Below are positions 9,187-18,041 of a stretch of 23,089 bases of DNA, piece after piece (within the stretch, counting starts at the first letter, position 1; every line of letters begins with the position of its first letter). The stretch spans positions 697,849-720,937 of the forward strand of contig BFEA01000356.1 in assembly GCA_003427395.1 (NCBI GenBank), given 5' to 3'. Source of the DNA: Chara braunii (Eukaryota > Streptophyta > Charophyceae > Charales > Characeae). The position numbers and the translations under genes are program-made. Under the pieces are notes generated by a model. That model was not told the DNA's origin, searched no databases, and saw only the letters and a program-made list of their open reading frames with translations.

Positions 9187-9763
9187 AAAGCTACTGCAGC
9201 AAGTTGTCGAGCACATCAGGAAATCTCAAGAAGCAATGATTTCTTCTGAGAACGAACATCGTCGACAGTCCACATTTCAGGTAGGGGAACGTGTCTGGGT
9301 CAAGGCTAGTGAGTTAGGACAGGAATTCAGAATCTCTCGTAAACTAATGCCATCGTATTTCGGTCACTGGGAAGTCTTGGACATAGTTGGGGATGACTTG
9401 GATGGTCCTTCCTACGTTATCCGAATCCCTGGTCACCTGCGCACTTACCCTGTGTTTCACGCCTCAAAGCTTGCACCTTTCGCTGAGACAGATCAATTTC
9501 CTTCACGGAGATCAATGCTGCCCCCAACCATGGATGGCCACGTGGACATCGACGACATTTTGGAACACAGAGACATGCCTGTGCCCAGACCTCTTGGCAG
9601 AGGAAGACCTCCGAAACCCAAGAGAGAATACAGAGTCAGATTCAGGCATCATACAGATCCGAAAGAGGATCGGTGGTTCACCAGAGAGGAACTTATTGAA
9701 ACAGCACCTCAGGTGGTGGCAAAATATGAAAGACAACTAAAGGGGAAGACAACTGCGAAGTAA
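9180..9763 (+). pseudogene. pol: Integrase C-terminal region with chromodomain-like tail
   Basis: The frame continues from the integrase as VQYEKLLQQVVEHIRKSQ and then through the integrase C-terminal segment (GERVWVKASE at about 9283; GHWEVLDIVGDD and YPVFHASKLAPF at about 9362-9480), ending at TAA 9761. The last part (about 9535-9745) aligns by eye with a chromodomain: VDIDDILEHRD, REYRVRFRHHTDP, DRWFTREEL, APQVVAKYERQL. Chromodomains in chromoviruses are thought to guide integration to modified chromatin. Only one canonical aromatic-cage residue, the Trp in DRWF, is obvious. Between the first two strands sits GRGRPPKPKR (9596-9625), which matches an AT-hook core. No stop interrupts this segment. 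Confidence 0.8.
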
Positions 9764-9784
9764 GCATCTCAGTGGACTTTCGAA

Positions 9785-9800
9785 GCTAAGGGGGATGGAA
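9785..9800 (+). other. Polypurine tract
   Basis: A purine-rich stretch (AAGGGGGATGGAA at its end) directly abuts the start of the 3' LTR at 9801. This is the expected second-strand primer site of an LTR element, interrupted by one pyrimidine. It fixes the left edge of the 3' LTR. Confidence 0.75.
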
Positions 9801-10654
9801 TGTGAGGATTGAGCCCTCAACGGGGCCTTGGCGACAAACATATGTTATGGGCATAGGCCCATAGCAAGCCTCGTGCCCGCCCTAAGTGAAGGCGGGCCAG
9901 AAAAAGAGGCCTTCATTCAGCATTTCCCAAAGTGGGTATCAGACAGTTGCCGCACGCCAGTTTGTTAAGTACATCGTGACCCTCCGACTCCTGCAGAGGC
10001 ATGAGCCCAGGGCTGGGGTTGGTTGAGCCCTGGGCGACAGTCTGGGAGGCCAGCACACCACACATTGGTCCCTGGCCTATGGAAAAATAGTATTTCGTCA
10101 AAGAGGCCGAGGAAGCCAAGGGGAAACCGGTACGGGGTCTGAATGTGGACAACGACCCTAGCATAAGGGGCACAACTGTATTACGTGGGCCCCATCTGCA
10201 TTGGGTCTGGGTACAGGTATTGGGGCCCAGGCGCAGGCTCAAGGGAGATTGCCCACACGCAACATTGGCATATAGGCAGAACCGGCGAGTGTGCAAGGAT
10301 CTTGGCCATTGTGAGCAAGGCCGGCACGCTGTTGCATTGCGAGCTGCTGCGCTGCGCTAGGCTGAGAGAAGGCAGGCTGGCGCTAAGCGGTACGGCGCAG
10401 CCTGGGCGCAGGGCGCTGACAGCCATAGTCGGGCTGCATGAGAGCGCTGGGGGAGGTGAGGGCGAAGGTGGTTCTTCGGAAGGTGAAGTGCGCTGTGTGG
10501 GATAACAAGGAAGAGTGAGGGAAGAGAGAGAGACGTACCTGGAAGGAGAGGAGGTCGACATTGGTGTTGATGTCATCACTCGCTGGTCGTCAAGTAGTCT
10601 GGTTGCTTCCATGCTGTAGTCGTAGGATAGGCTGTAGAGTAGATAGGGCGCCCG
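9801..10654 (+). repeat. 3' LTR of the Ty3/gypsy element, cut by the gap
   Basis: The sequence matches the 5' LTR from its first base to GGGCGCCCG (5' copy 2741-2749, 3' copy just before 10655). Differences include 7 substitutions in about the first 102 bases, loss of an 8-base segment present near 2035, and an extra segment of about 32 bases near 10051-10087. The final ~205 bases of the LTR are inside the N gap. Confidence 0.9.
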
Positions 10655-10994
10655 NNNNNNNNNNNNNNNNNNNNNNNNNNNNNNNNNNNNNNNNNNNNNN
10701 NNNNNNNNNNNNNNNNNNNNNNNNNNNNNNNNNNNNNNNNNNNNNNNNNNNNNNNNNNNNNNNNNNNNNNNNNNNNNNNNNNNNNNNNNNNNNNNNNNNN
10801 NNNNNNNNNNNNNNNNNNNNNNNNNNNNNNNNNNNNNNNNNNNNNNNNNNNNNNNNNNNNNNNNNNNNNNNNNNNNNNNNNNNNNNNNNNNNNNNNNNNN
10901 NNNNNNNNNNNNNNNNNNNNNNNNNNNNNNNNNNNNNNNNNNNNNNNNNNNNNNNNNNNNNNNNNNNNNNNNNNNNNNNNNNNNNNNNNNNNNN
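10655..10994. other. Assembly gap (340 N)
   Basis: The run of N hides the end of the 3' LTR, the target-site duplication and the right flank of the insertion. Frames that appear to cross it are meaningless. Confidence 0.99.
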
Positions 10995-12280
10995 GTGGTT
11001 GTAAGGATGGGTTTGGGATTTAGCAGGGACAAGAGGCTAAAACTGGAGAGACAAGTAACGTACAGGGAGAGTGTATAACATTGGCTAAGGGCAAGAGGAG
11101 GGACAAAAAGGGTGCCCGCAGGAGGGGGGGGGGGGGGGGGAAGGGGTCGTAATGCGGCAAGAGCGGGGAGTAGATGAAAAAGCAACGAGAAAAGACAATA
11201 TAAGAGAGGGAAGAGTATGTCTTGGTGGTAGGTGGGAGGAGGAGGAGGACGGGAAAAGTTGAACAAAGAGAGAGGATGCCATGGTGGAAGGGGAGAGGAG
11301 CAGTAGAAGTAAGTAAGGAAAAATAGGTAATGTGGCTAAAGGGTAGCGAGGAAGGGGTAAAAGAAGATGGGGGAGAAAAAAGATGCGGAGGGGATGACAT
11401 TGGAGACGCGAAGGACGACGGATGGATGTGCGGCAGAGACAGACTTGGATGGACGACCTGATGGGGCGACGAGGTGGTCAACCATTGCTGGGTTAACGGA
11501 TGAGGATGGGCATGCAAGGGCAAGTTTTAGCTAAGTTATTCTGTAAAGTGTTATGTTGTTAGTCTGTCAGACTGGCATTTTCAGCCAGGAAGTGCAACAG
11601 TTGTATTTTGTTTTATCTTTTTTTTGCCCCCTTTAAAAAGGGCAACCGCCTTGAGACATCATCATTGAGCCTCCCCAGGTGCATAACTATTTTATTCTCT
11701 CATCCGGGCCCCAGATTCAGAATTATGTTAATGTGATTGCATCTGGGTTCGAACGTGGGTCTATATCTCAACGGTTCATGGGTGTGGACGGACAGAGCTA
11801 TGTCCCGTCGGTGCAGCCGTTGCATTGTCAGAAGAGCCGTTGGATTTGATTCCACAAGCCCCTTCCCCTGTTGAGCCTGGCAATGCCCTGTGTGCGAAAG
11901 AATAAGGAACTTGCATGGGCCTCCTTTTGGTTGGCGCCGCCGACCGATATGCTCCAGTAGGCCGACCCCTGAAACTTGTGGTGTGTACGCGGCCACATTA
12001 TAGACAACGTACCAGCGGTTTCACACAGCAGCCCTGAAAATTGTTCATTTTTACTGTGGATCCTGTCCTCCTCCCGCGGCAGAAAGGATCGGCATGCAGT
12101 TCTCCATGAGAGTAAGTTGTCAATGGGTATTCACTCACAATAGAATGTGAACTTTCCACCCCCATTACGTGGACAAATTGAACGGATCACTCACCGACTG
12201 AGTGCAGTATGTGGAAGCGCTCCTCCGTGGATCAAAGGTACAATAGAGATAACAGGCTTCTCCTAAGCACTCATGTCAAC
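10995..12280. other. Intergenic, purine-rich; no supported gene
   Basis: The first 530 bp are strongly purine-rich on the + strand, including a run of 17 G's at 11124-11140. This generates long Pro/Ser/His-rich open frames on the - strand (11020-11523) that are composition artefacts. From about 11530 the composition becomes balanced, with CTTTAAAAAGGGC near 11631, a TATA-like core, but no following gene. No tRNA, transposase or retroelement domain is recognised. Confidence 0.5.
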
Positions 12281-12396
12281 AGGTGACTATGGTGACAGCA
12301 ATACAAACCGTTTTGGTTCCTAGAACTTTTGACGCACACACACACACACACACACACAACTATGAATTGCGTGTGCCCTGGCTAGGGTCTGGTAGC

Positions 12397-12400
<4 letters not shown>

Positions 12401-12465
<65 letters not shown>
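12401..12465. repeat. (CT)n microsatellite
   Basis: About 32 uninterrupted CT units lie near the middle of the fold-back structure. Neighbouring dinucleotide arrays are CA at 12335-12358 and GT at about 12606-12645 and 12699-12751. Confidence 0.95.
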
Positions 12466-12468
<3 letters not shown>

Positions 12469-12477
12469 ACTCCTTTC

Positions 12478-12592
12478 ATACCCTAGTCAGGGCATAAGTG
12501 ATTTGTAGCCGAGTGCGTGTCAGCCCCCCACACACACACAGAGTGAGTGGGGGAGAGAGAGCATTCCTAGCATACCCTAGTCAGGGCTTGTG
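12478..12592. repeat. Short direct duplication flanking CA-rich sequence
   Basis: CATACCCTAGTCAGGGC occurs at about 12477 and again at about 12570, each followed by a TGAT-TGTAG-type segment. The copies are about 93 bp apart. The motif is itself close to an inverted repeat (CCCTAGTCAGGG), which contributes to the folding of this region. Confidence 0.6.
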
Positions 12593-12600
12593 ATCTGTAG

Positions 12601-12643
<43 letters not shown>

Positions 12644-12696
12644 TGATCATTTTCGGTATACACTAAAAAAAAGCAGGACTTTGCCAGACTGGTTCG

Positions 12697-12756
<60 letters not shown>

Positions 12757-12866
12757 TTCTTGGAACCAAGACGGCTTATATTGCTGCCACCTCCGTCACC
12801 TGACAGATTTAACAACATGTGCCACTTGTCGAAGGGCCATGGCAGCATAAGACCACTGTTGCAAGA

Positions 12867-12883
12867 TTTTTTATTTTTTATTT
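12867..12883 (-). other. A-rich tract, candidate LINE 3' tail
   Basis: On the - strand the tract reads AAATAAAAAATAAAAAA, about 640 bases after the ORF2 stop and beyond the tandem repeat. It is the best candidate for the LINE poly(A)-like tail, but no flanking duplication confirms it. Confidence 0.4.
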
Positions 12884-13095
12884 CACCAAAACCCCCTTCC
12901 AGTGTTAGTGGTGCTGGTGAGAGCAGACACCACTAGCACCTGAGGAGGGGCTCCATCTATTGGTGGGGAGCAGCACCTGCTGGAAAACGGGTCCAGCGTC
13001 CCATACAAAAAACTTTGAAGCTTGTCAGAAAAAGGTAGCGGGAGACTCCTGCTAGCATTGATTACTCTGGAATCCAGAGGATTGACTGAGCAGGA

Positions 13096-13457
13096 GTTTT
13101 GGAAAAGGAAGGAGAACCTCTTCGCCTTGAAATGGGCGCCAAATAACTGCTGCTACAAACAAGGTCCTCGCTCCCCCCCTGTCCCGCTCCCCACCCAGTC
13201 CCGACTACCAATCTCTAAATGTAAACCTTGAACAACAAAGGGACCAGCTCTTGTTTGGACAATGGTCTATGAAGCCGTTTTGGAAAAGAAAGGAGAACCT
13301 CTTCGCCTTGAGACGGGCGCCAGATAACTGCTGCTACAAACAAGTTCCTCCCTTCTCCCTGTCCCGCTCCCCACCCAGTCCCGACCACCAATCTCTAAAT
13401 GTAAGTCTTGAACATCAAAGGGACCAGCTCTTGTTTGGACAATGCTCTATGAAGCCG
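13096..13457 (-). repeat. Two-copy ~181-bp tandem repeat in the LINE 3' region
   Basis: The unit starting GTTTTGGAAAAG occurs at 13096 and 13277, and both copies end with CTATGAAGCCG (13277 and 13457). The copies differ by only a few substitutions and short indels, so the duplication is much younger than many other differences in the element or has been homogenised. It lies between the ORF2 stop and the A-rich tract. Confidence 0.85.
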
Positions 13458-13520
13458 TTGTATGCTCTATCCTCATTCAGAATGCACCGTCGGTTCCATA
13501 CCATTGAAGGTCCACCATTG

Positions 13521-15040
13521 CTAGCTGGTGGGGTGGGAAGGGATCTGGAAATTCTGTGGATGATCGCAGCGGAGAATTGCTGAGTGAAGCGAGTCCAATT
13601 GGTTCTTTATTCTTTGCCACTGTACCATTAATTCGTGTTGGACATATTGTTTTATCATATCTGTCACCTCTCCTTCCGCCATACGGGCACCCTCTATAGC
13701 ATGTATGCAACGTTTCCTCCAGAGGGCCCACATGACAACTTTCCTTCCTATTTTAAACGTGTTGTTTTCGAAAGAGCTATCCGTGGGGGAGGACCATGTT
13801 TCGCATAGTATGGCTTTCCAATCCCAAGGCCATTTTTACCCAGTGTCTGGACGGGACTAGATTCTATCCCACCATCGCCATGTGAGGACTGCACCCGGAC
13901 ATTGCATGAATATGTGATCTATAGTTTTCAAGATTTTGGGGGAGGGGAAGACAGTGTGACATGCTTTGCAACAGGGTAACGCCTGTCCTCTCTGCTCTAG
14001 ACGGGTCCAATCTATCAACCAGTCGTTGGTGGGTAAGCAACGATGTTCTATCTGCCACTGCAGTGAGGCCATCTTTGCTGCCCTGGCTCTGGTGGCAGTG
14101 AATCAACGGATATGACGGACCTCAGCTCCTACATTTAATTGGGATCTCCATCTTTCCTTTACCTTTTCCTTAATGTTTACTTTGGGGCACAACAGGCGGT
14201 ACGTTGCCTTCACTGTTAGGTTTTGTACCTTTGTCTGCTTTTCCGTGGTTGTGACCACTGCCATTCCTCGGGATCCAAGGGGAGTTCAACCAATGAGGTG
14301 TTTGGCTGATATGCAGTCCATACCTCCTTGTCCTGTAGCACACGGATCCTGGAAATCCTCGCTTTTTCCCCATCTCACCACATCCGGAGAGTATCGGGTA
14401 AGGACGTTATCCTTGCCTGTGTGAAACAGATTAAACCACCAGTACTTGGGGCCGGCCTTAGCGTTAGCGCTACGAAAATTTCGCGACCGGCGGGCCATGG
14501 ATAAATCGAATCCACATCCCGTGTCGCTTCGACCTCCGGCGCGCAGTGCCCAAGTACTGGTGGTTTAATCAAAGTTTCATCCGACCATACGTCCACTGCA
14601 TTTCCAACACTTCCTGAGTCGTCCACCCAGTCCCCTTCTTCCAGTCGTGGCCCTTCGCATAGGATGTGCGCCCAGTCTAGGGGAATTCCGAATATCAATA
14701 TTTCAAGGTTCTCCTCAATATTATGATAGTATTTGAGTGTCTCCCGTAGTTGCTGCACTGTTTTCCAATCCCTCATCTCTGAGTTTCAAATGTCTTTTAT
14801 TCGCATAACACCTTTTTTAACCCAACTACACCAAAGGGTGGCCGAACTGCAGTACACCCTGTTATATCGATCGATGATCCTCCTATTGCCAATCAGGGGT
14901 TGGCGCATCACTTCCTCCCACCTCGAGGGGGGGGGTTTGTCAGGAAGACGGAGTTGGCGCCAAACTCTCAGAACCCTGGCCCAGAAGTCATCCCGGGCCA
15001 AATCCTTCCGGATTGTTCCTTTAGTCGGCTCACCACTACC
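13521..15040 (-). pseudogene. LINE ORF2 C-terminal region with zf-RVT zinc motif (broken)
   Basis: Downstream of the RT thumb the protein continues in pieces. Segments 15001-14786 and 14776-14375 share one frame (DDFWARVLRVWRQLRL and DWKTVQQLRETLKYYH), interrupted by stops. The frame then changes to one containing KAGPKYWWFNLFHTG (around 14450-14420). A zinc-binding segment, CCKACHTVF...DHIFMQCP (about 13988-13890), has the Cys-Cys-His-Cys pattern of the zf-RVT family. It is followed by WALWRKRCIHAIEGARM (about 13730-13680), typical of the ORF2 end, and a stop at 13523-13521. The zf-RVT tail is common in plant LINEs and probably binds nucleic acid. At least two frame changes and several stops make the region non-functional, and a 22-bp inverted repeat disrupts its middle. 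Confidence 0.8.
14429..14570. repeat. 22-bp perfect inverted repeat inside LINE ORF2
   Basis: The 22 bases at 14429-14450 (starting GATTAAACCACCAGTACTT) are repeated exactly as the reverse complement at 14549-14570, with 98 bp between. The two copies sit in the coding strand at the place where the reading frame of the ORF2 C-terminal region changes. This suggests that a short inverted, templated insertion caused the break. Confidence 0.9.
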
Positions 15041-16782
15041 TCAAGTGCGCCGTGGCACAGTCCAAAAACGGTCTTCCAGCCAGGTCAGCGGGTGAACGTT
15101 ATGTGGGGCTTGTGGGGCAAGTCTGGCCATCTGTTCTAGTGTCAGGGCGTACCATGGAAGTTGTTGTGGAAAGTGTAACCTCTTAACCCATTGCACCATT
15201 ATCGTTGTGACCTGTTTTTCCGGGTCAAGAATCCCCAGCCCCCCTTTGCTTTTAGGTTGGATCACCGAGGACCAAGCCACCCTATCAAGAACATTCGTGA
15301 GCTCACCATTGCCTCGCCACAGCAATGCGGTTACCTGACGCTTCAAAGATCAGATGGCTGTCTTGCTAAGAGCCCAGATTGCAGATTTGTACCAAAGGGT
15401 CGCCAACACCACACTGTTAATCGTCAGCACCCAACCGAGTAGAGAGGTGTGTTGGTCCTTCCAGCTGGCTAGCTTTTCTAAAGCGGGTTTCAACATCCAC
15501 TCATCGTTCGATGCCAGCCTGCCTAGAGTTGTTAGCATGATTCCAAGTACCACAACCGGGGACTCTTCGGGGAGCCACTTAACCCGTGGAAGGTCCGGGG
15601 GGTGGACACCTTGATGGTGAATCCACCAACCCAAAGTTTTATTTCCTGAGTTAACAGTCGTGTCTGAGATCGCTGTGAATCGATCAAATAGTCTTTTGAT
15701 CTCCTCCGTGGTTGTTGTGGTGGCATCTACCATGATTGTCAAGTCATCTGCGAACAACGAACAGATGGGGATTGCGTCGTCATGGTTGGCCTAAATCTGC
15801 AGCTTCCGCAGGTTTTTGTTGGCGCGAAGGTTCGCTTTAGTGCCTCCATACTAATTATGAAAAGGAAGGGTGCCAGAGGGTCTCCTTGTCCGACTGACTG
15901 TTGAAGCGGGAAGGCCGGCGCCACCCTGCCATTGACCTGGACCCTCGTCGTGGCGTTATGATGCAGAATTTCAGTCCAATGCTGAAAAGTCGGTCCAATG
16001 TTCATTTTCCTCATGCATCTATCTAGAAATTGCCAATCTGCATGATCGTAGGCTTTTTCGAAATCGATGAAGACCATCGCCGCGTTCTGTTTATCCTGTC
16101 TTATGAGTTTGATGAGTTCATTGACTAATAGGATATTGTCGTGGATCCTACGCCCTTTGACGAATCCAGTCTGTGTGGGGTGAATGATGTCGTCCAAGAC
16201 TGGAATCGGATAATTTGTCAGGGTTTTCGCTAACATCTTATACACCACCGTCAACAACGTTATTGGTCTACAGTTCCTGATATCCATCTTGTCCCCCTTT
16301 TTAAACAGGAGGGTGAGAACTCCCTGTCCCACCAGCTCGTCCATCTGCCCTGTCTCCCACACCTGATTATAGAAGTCCATGAGGTCTGGGGCCATATGGG
16401 TCCAGAAGGTCTCCCAAAACTCTTTAGGGAATCCATCTATTCCCAACGTCTTCTCCTCCTCCATCTGCATCATCGCCGTCCAGATTTCCTCCTTGGACAG
16501 GGGCCGATCTAGATCTATTTTTTGCTGGTCCGTCAGGGTCTTCTCGAGGGGTCTCAAAAATTCTTCGATGTCTTTCTCCCTGATCTCTTTCTCCCTTCGT
16601 GCACAACGGGAAGTAAATAGGTCCTTAAAAAAGGATCTTACTATCTGCACACATTGAGGGGTGGAGGCGACAATATCCTGATGACCGGTTTGTGGATCAT
16701 AAAGTGCTTCTATGATGGATCTATGTGCACGTACTTTGGCCATACTAAAGACTCTTTTGTCCTTGGCCCCCTCCGTTTGTTA
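15041..16782 (-). pseudogene. LINE ORF2 reverse transcriptase domain (frameshifted)
   Basis: The RT would synthesise DNA from element RNA at the nicked target. Recognisable segments, in order, are FSMAKVRAHRSIIEALYDP, TLGIDGFPKEFW, CRPITLLTVVYKMLAKTL, TGFVKGRRIHDNILLVNE, the motif A segment MVFIDFEKAYDHADW, QGDPLAPFLFIISMEAL, and the catalytic FADDLTIMVD (from about 15757). The motif A Asp and both Asp residues of FADD are kept. The frame changes between about 15800 and 15757, just before FADD. The thumb and following region (WALSKTAI, stop, then KRQVTALLWRGNGEL and KSKGGLGILDPEKQ, 15346-15041) stays in the new frame with one stop at about 15350. TGA and TAA at 16785-16780 separate the domain from the linker upstream. 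Confidence 0.92.
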
Positions 16783-17211
16783 TCATGCCAGTCGCCCTCG
16801 GATGCGTGCTCCCTCCCATCGCTGTGTGACAAATATCAGAAGTTGTTCTTTCAAGGTCTGTACGCTTGGATCCCCTTGCTGTGTCTGCTGAGTTGCATCT
16901 GGATTGTGTGTTCTTGAGTTCTCCCCTTGTTGTGTCTGCTGAGTTTCGTGTAAGTTGTGTGGGTCGTGGGACTGATCTTGATTTTCAAGTTGCTGCAGTT
17001 GCTGGTGAATTTCCATCTTTTGCTGATGCTTCTTGGTTGCTAACAGTTTGGAGTATTCTTGACATTTTCTGCCCAGATAGAACAATCCATTATTAAACCA
17101 GTCAATTTTGTCCTGAATATGCTGTTTTTGTGTGCGCCAATACGTCCAACAGTCTGTAATATATTTCTAGAAAGTTTGTTGTTGTAGGATGGAAGTATTG
17201 AGTTTGTAAAA
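16783..17211 (-). pseudogene. Gln-rich linker between LINE endonuclease and RT
   Basis: This segment is in frame with both the endonuclease C-terminus and the RT, separated by stops near 17206-17212 and 17170 upstream and at 16783 downstream. It contains the conserved-looking helical stretch NNGLFYLGRKCQEYSKLL. A Gln/Asn/His-rich part follows (about 17030-16850) containing the duplication TQQTQQGENS / TQQTQQGDPS. At DNA level the duplicated unit is 51 bp (copies near 16871 and 16922), a multiple of three, so it keeps the frame. It resembles the coiled region that separates EN and RT in L1-like elements, expanded by slippage. Confidence 0.7.
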
Positions 17212-18041
17212 TCATGGGTCACGATCTGGTTTCTTACGGAAAGAAAAAACGGTTGTGCACATTTTGTGATCCAAGCCTGGGTAGGAGCTAGCTGGTAAGA
17301 TTGTTGCGAGAAGCAGAGATGCTCCCAAATCTTCCGAGGTCAAAATTAAGTCAATCTTGGATCTCGTCTGGTTCTCCGTCCCAGTTTTACGTAGGCATGA
17401 GTAGTATCGTGTATCTGGGTTTAGTCTACGGATGGTGTCAAACGCTTTTAGTGATAGACATAGCTCACTGATTATCCGCTCATCCTCCTCTGCATACCAC
17501 GGCGCAGGGGAGGGTGTTCGCCATCTATCCATCCAGCGATCCGGGGCTGCATTGCAATCACCCGCTATAATGATTGGGACCCCGTTCGGGATATGCGATT
17601 TGATATTCTCAAAGAAAGTTTTCTTTTCATTCACTGCATTGGGGGCATAGATACATAGTATGCATACAATTTCAAGTTATAGGGTGACCAGAATTGACAC
17701 CCATCGCCCTTCATCCTGATCCATTGCCCAGTATACTGGATCTGCCCGGGATTAAGGGGGGATGGGCCCTGGAGGCCTTATATGGCCAGACTAATTTATG
17801 TATGCGGTTGTGCTCCGGAGTGTCCAGCAGGTGCGTTTCCTTGACACATACTATGTCTAACCAATTTCTACCCCCCACCCCTCTCATCAGGTCCCAGATT
17901 GCATTGTGTTTTTCAGGTCTAGGTCTGCTGCCCTCTTGCATTGATTTCAAATGCAGTATTTCCCATATACTGCTTTAACCGGATCCATTTACCTGTCTTG
18001 CAGTTGTATCCTAGCCCAAGACTGGTCACAACCGGGTCCAT
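17212..18041 (-). pseudogene. LINE ORF2 N-terminus, AP-type endonuclease (frameshifted)
   Basis: The endonuclease would nick the target DNA to prime reverse transcription. The likely ORF2 ATG at 18041-18039 overlaps the last codons of ORF1, whose stop is at 18028-18026, a common LINE arrangement. Motifs in order: FEINARG (about 17955), the N-terminal Asn segment; DIVCVKETHL (about 17850), with the catalytic Glu kept but the usual Gln before it replaced by Lys; CIYAPNA (about 17650); IIAGDCNAAPD (about 17570); RSKIDLILTS (about 17350); and GLDHKM (about 17270). The catalytic positions are therefore largely present. The frame changes near 17940 and again near 17720-17740. A TAA lies near 17668, and the segment ends at 17212. 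Confidence 0.85.

Larger units (their letters stand above)
1933..10654 (+). mobile_element. Decayed Ty3/gypsy LTR retrotransposon with chromodomain-like tail
   Basis: The element has two long direct repeats (1933-2954 and 9801 into the gap), both starting TGTGAGGATTGAGCCC. Just inside the 5' repeat is a primer-binding site, and just before the 3' repeat is a polypurine tract. Between them the order is gag, protease, RT, RNase H, integrase, chromodomain-like tail. This order (RT before integrase) places it in Ty3/gypsy rather than Ty1/copia. The visible part ends at 10654 where the assembly gap starts; by comparison with the 5' LTR about 205 bp of 3' LTR are missing, so the true end should be near 10859 if the gap length is real. 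The coding region has at least eight in-frame stops and about five frame changes. The LTRs differ at 7 of about 102 leading positions and by several indels. The insertion is therefore old and inactive. Confidence 0.95.
12281..12801. repeat. Imperfect fold-back element carrying mirrored microsatellites
   Basis: The reverse complement of 12281-12330 aligns without gaps to 12752-12801 with 40 of 50 matches. Inside the arms the symmetry continues: a CA array (12335-12358) mirrors a GT array (12699-12751). A segment GCCCTGGCTAGGGT near 12375 mirrors ACCCTAGTCAGGGC near 12575, each next to CT- or GA-rich sequence. The structure could be a degenerate inverted-repeat transposon (MITE or foldback type) or an inverted duplication of a microsatellite locus. 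Target duplications were not identified, so the exact ends are uncertain. Confidence 0.6.

Noticed and set aside
10181-11266. 361-codon frame across the N gap
   Set aside because: It is open only because N bases cannot form stops; the left part is the reverse strand of the 3' LTR.
11020-11523. 167-codon - strand frame
   Set aside because: It is Pro/Ser/His-rich and follows directly from a purine-rich + strand; there are no domain motifs.
11740-11770. GGTTCGAAC resembling a tRNA B box
   Set aside because: The bases on either side do not form a 5-bp T stem on either strand, and no acceptor or anticodon arm is found upstream.
12867-12883. Target-site duplication of the LINE
   Set aside because: The bases beyond the A-rich tract (GTTGCAAGA side) were not found repeated near 20700-21200, so no duplication is claimed.
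12601-12936. Cys/Val- and His/Thr-repeat peptides
   Set aside because: They are translations of GT/CA microsatellites.
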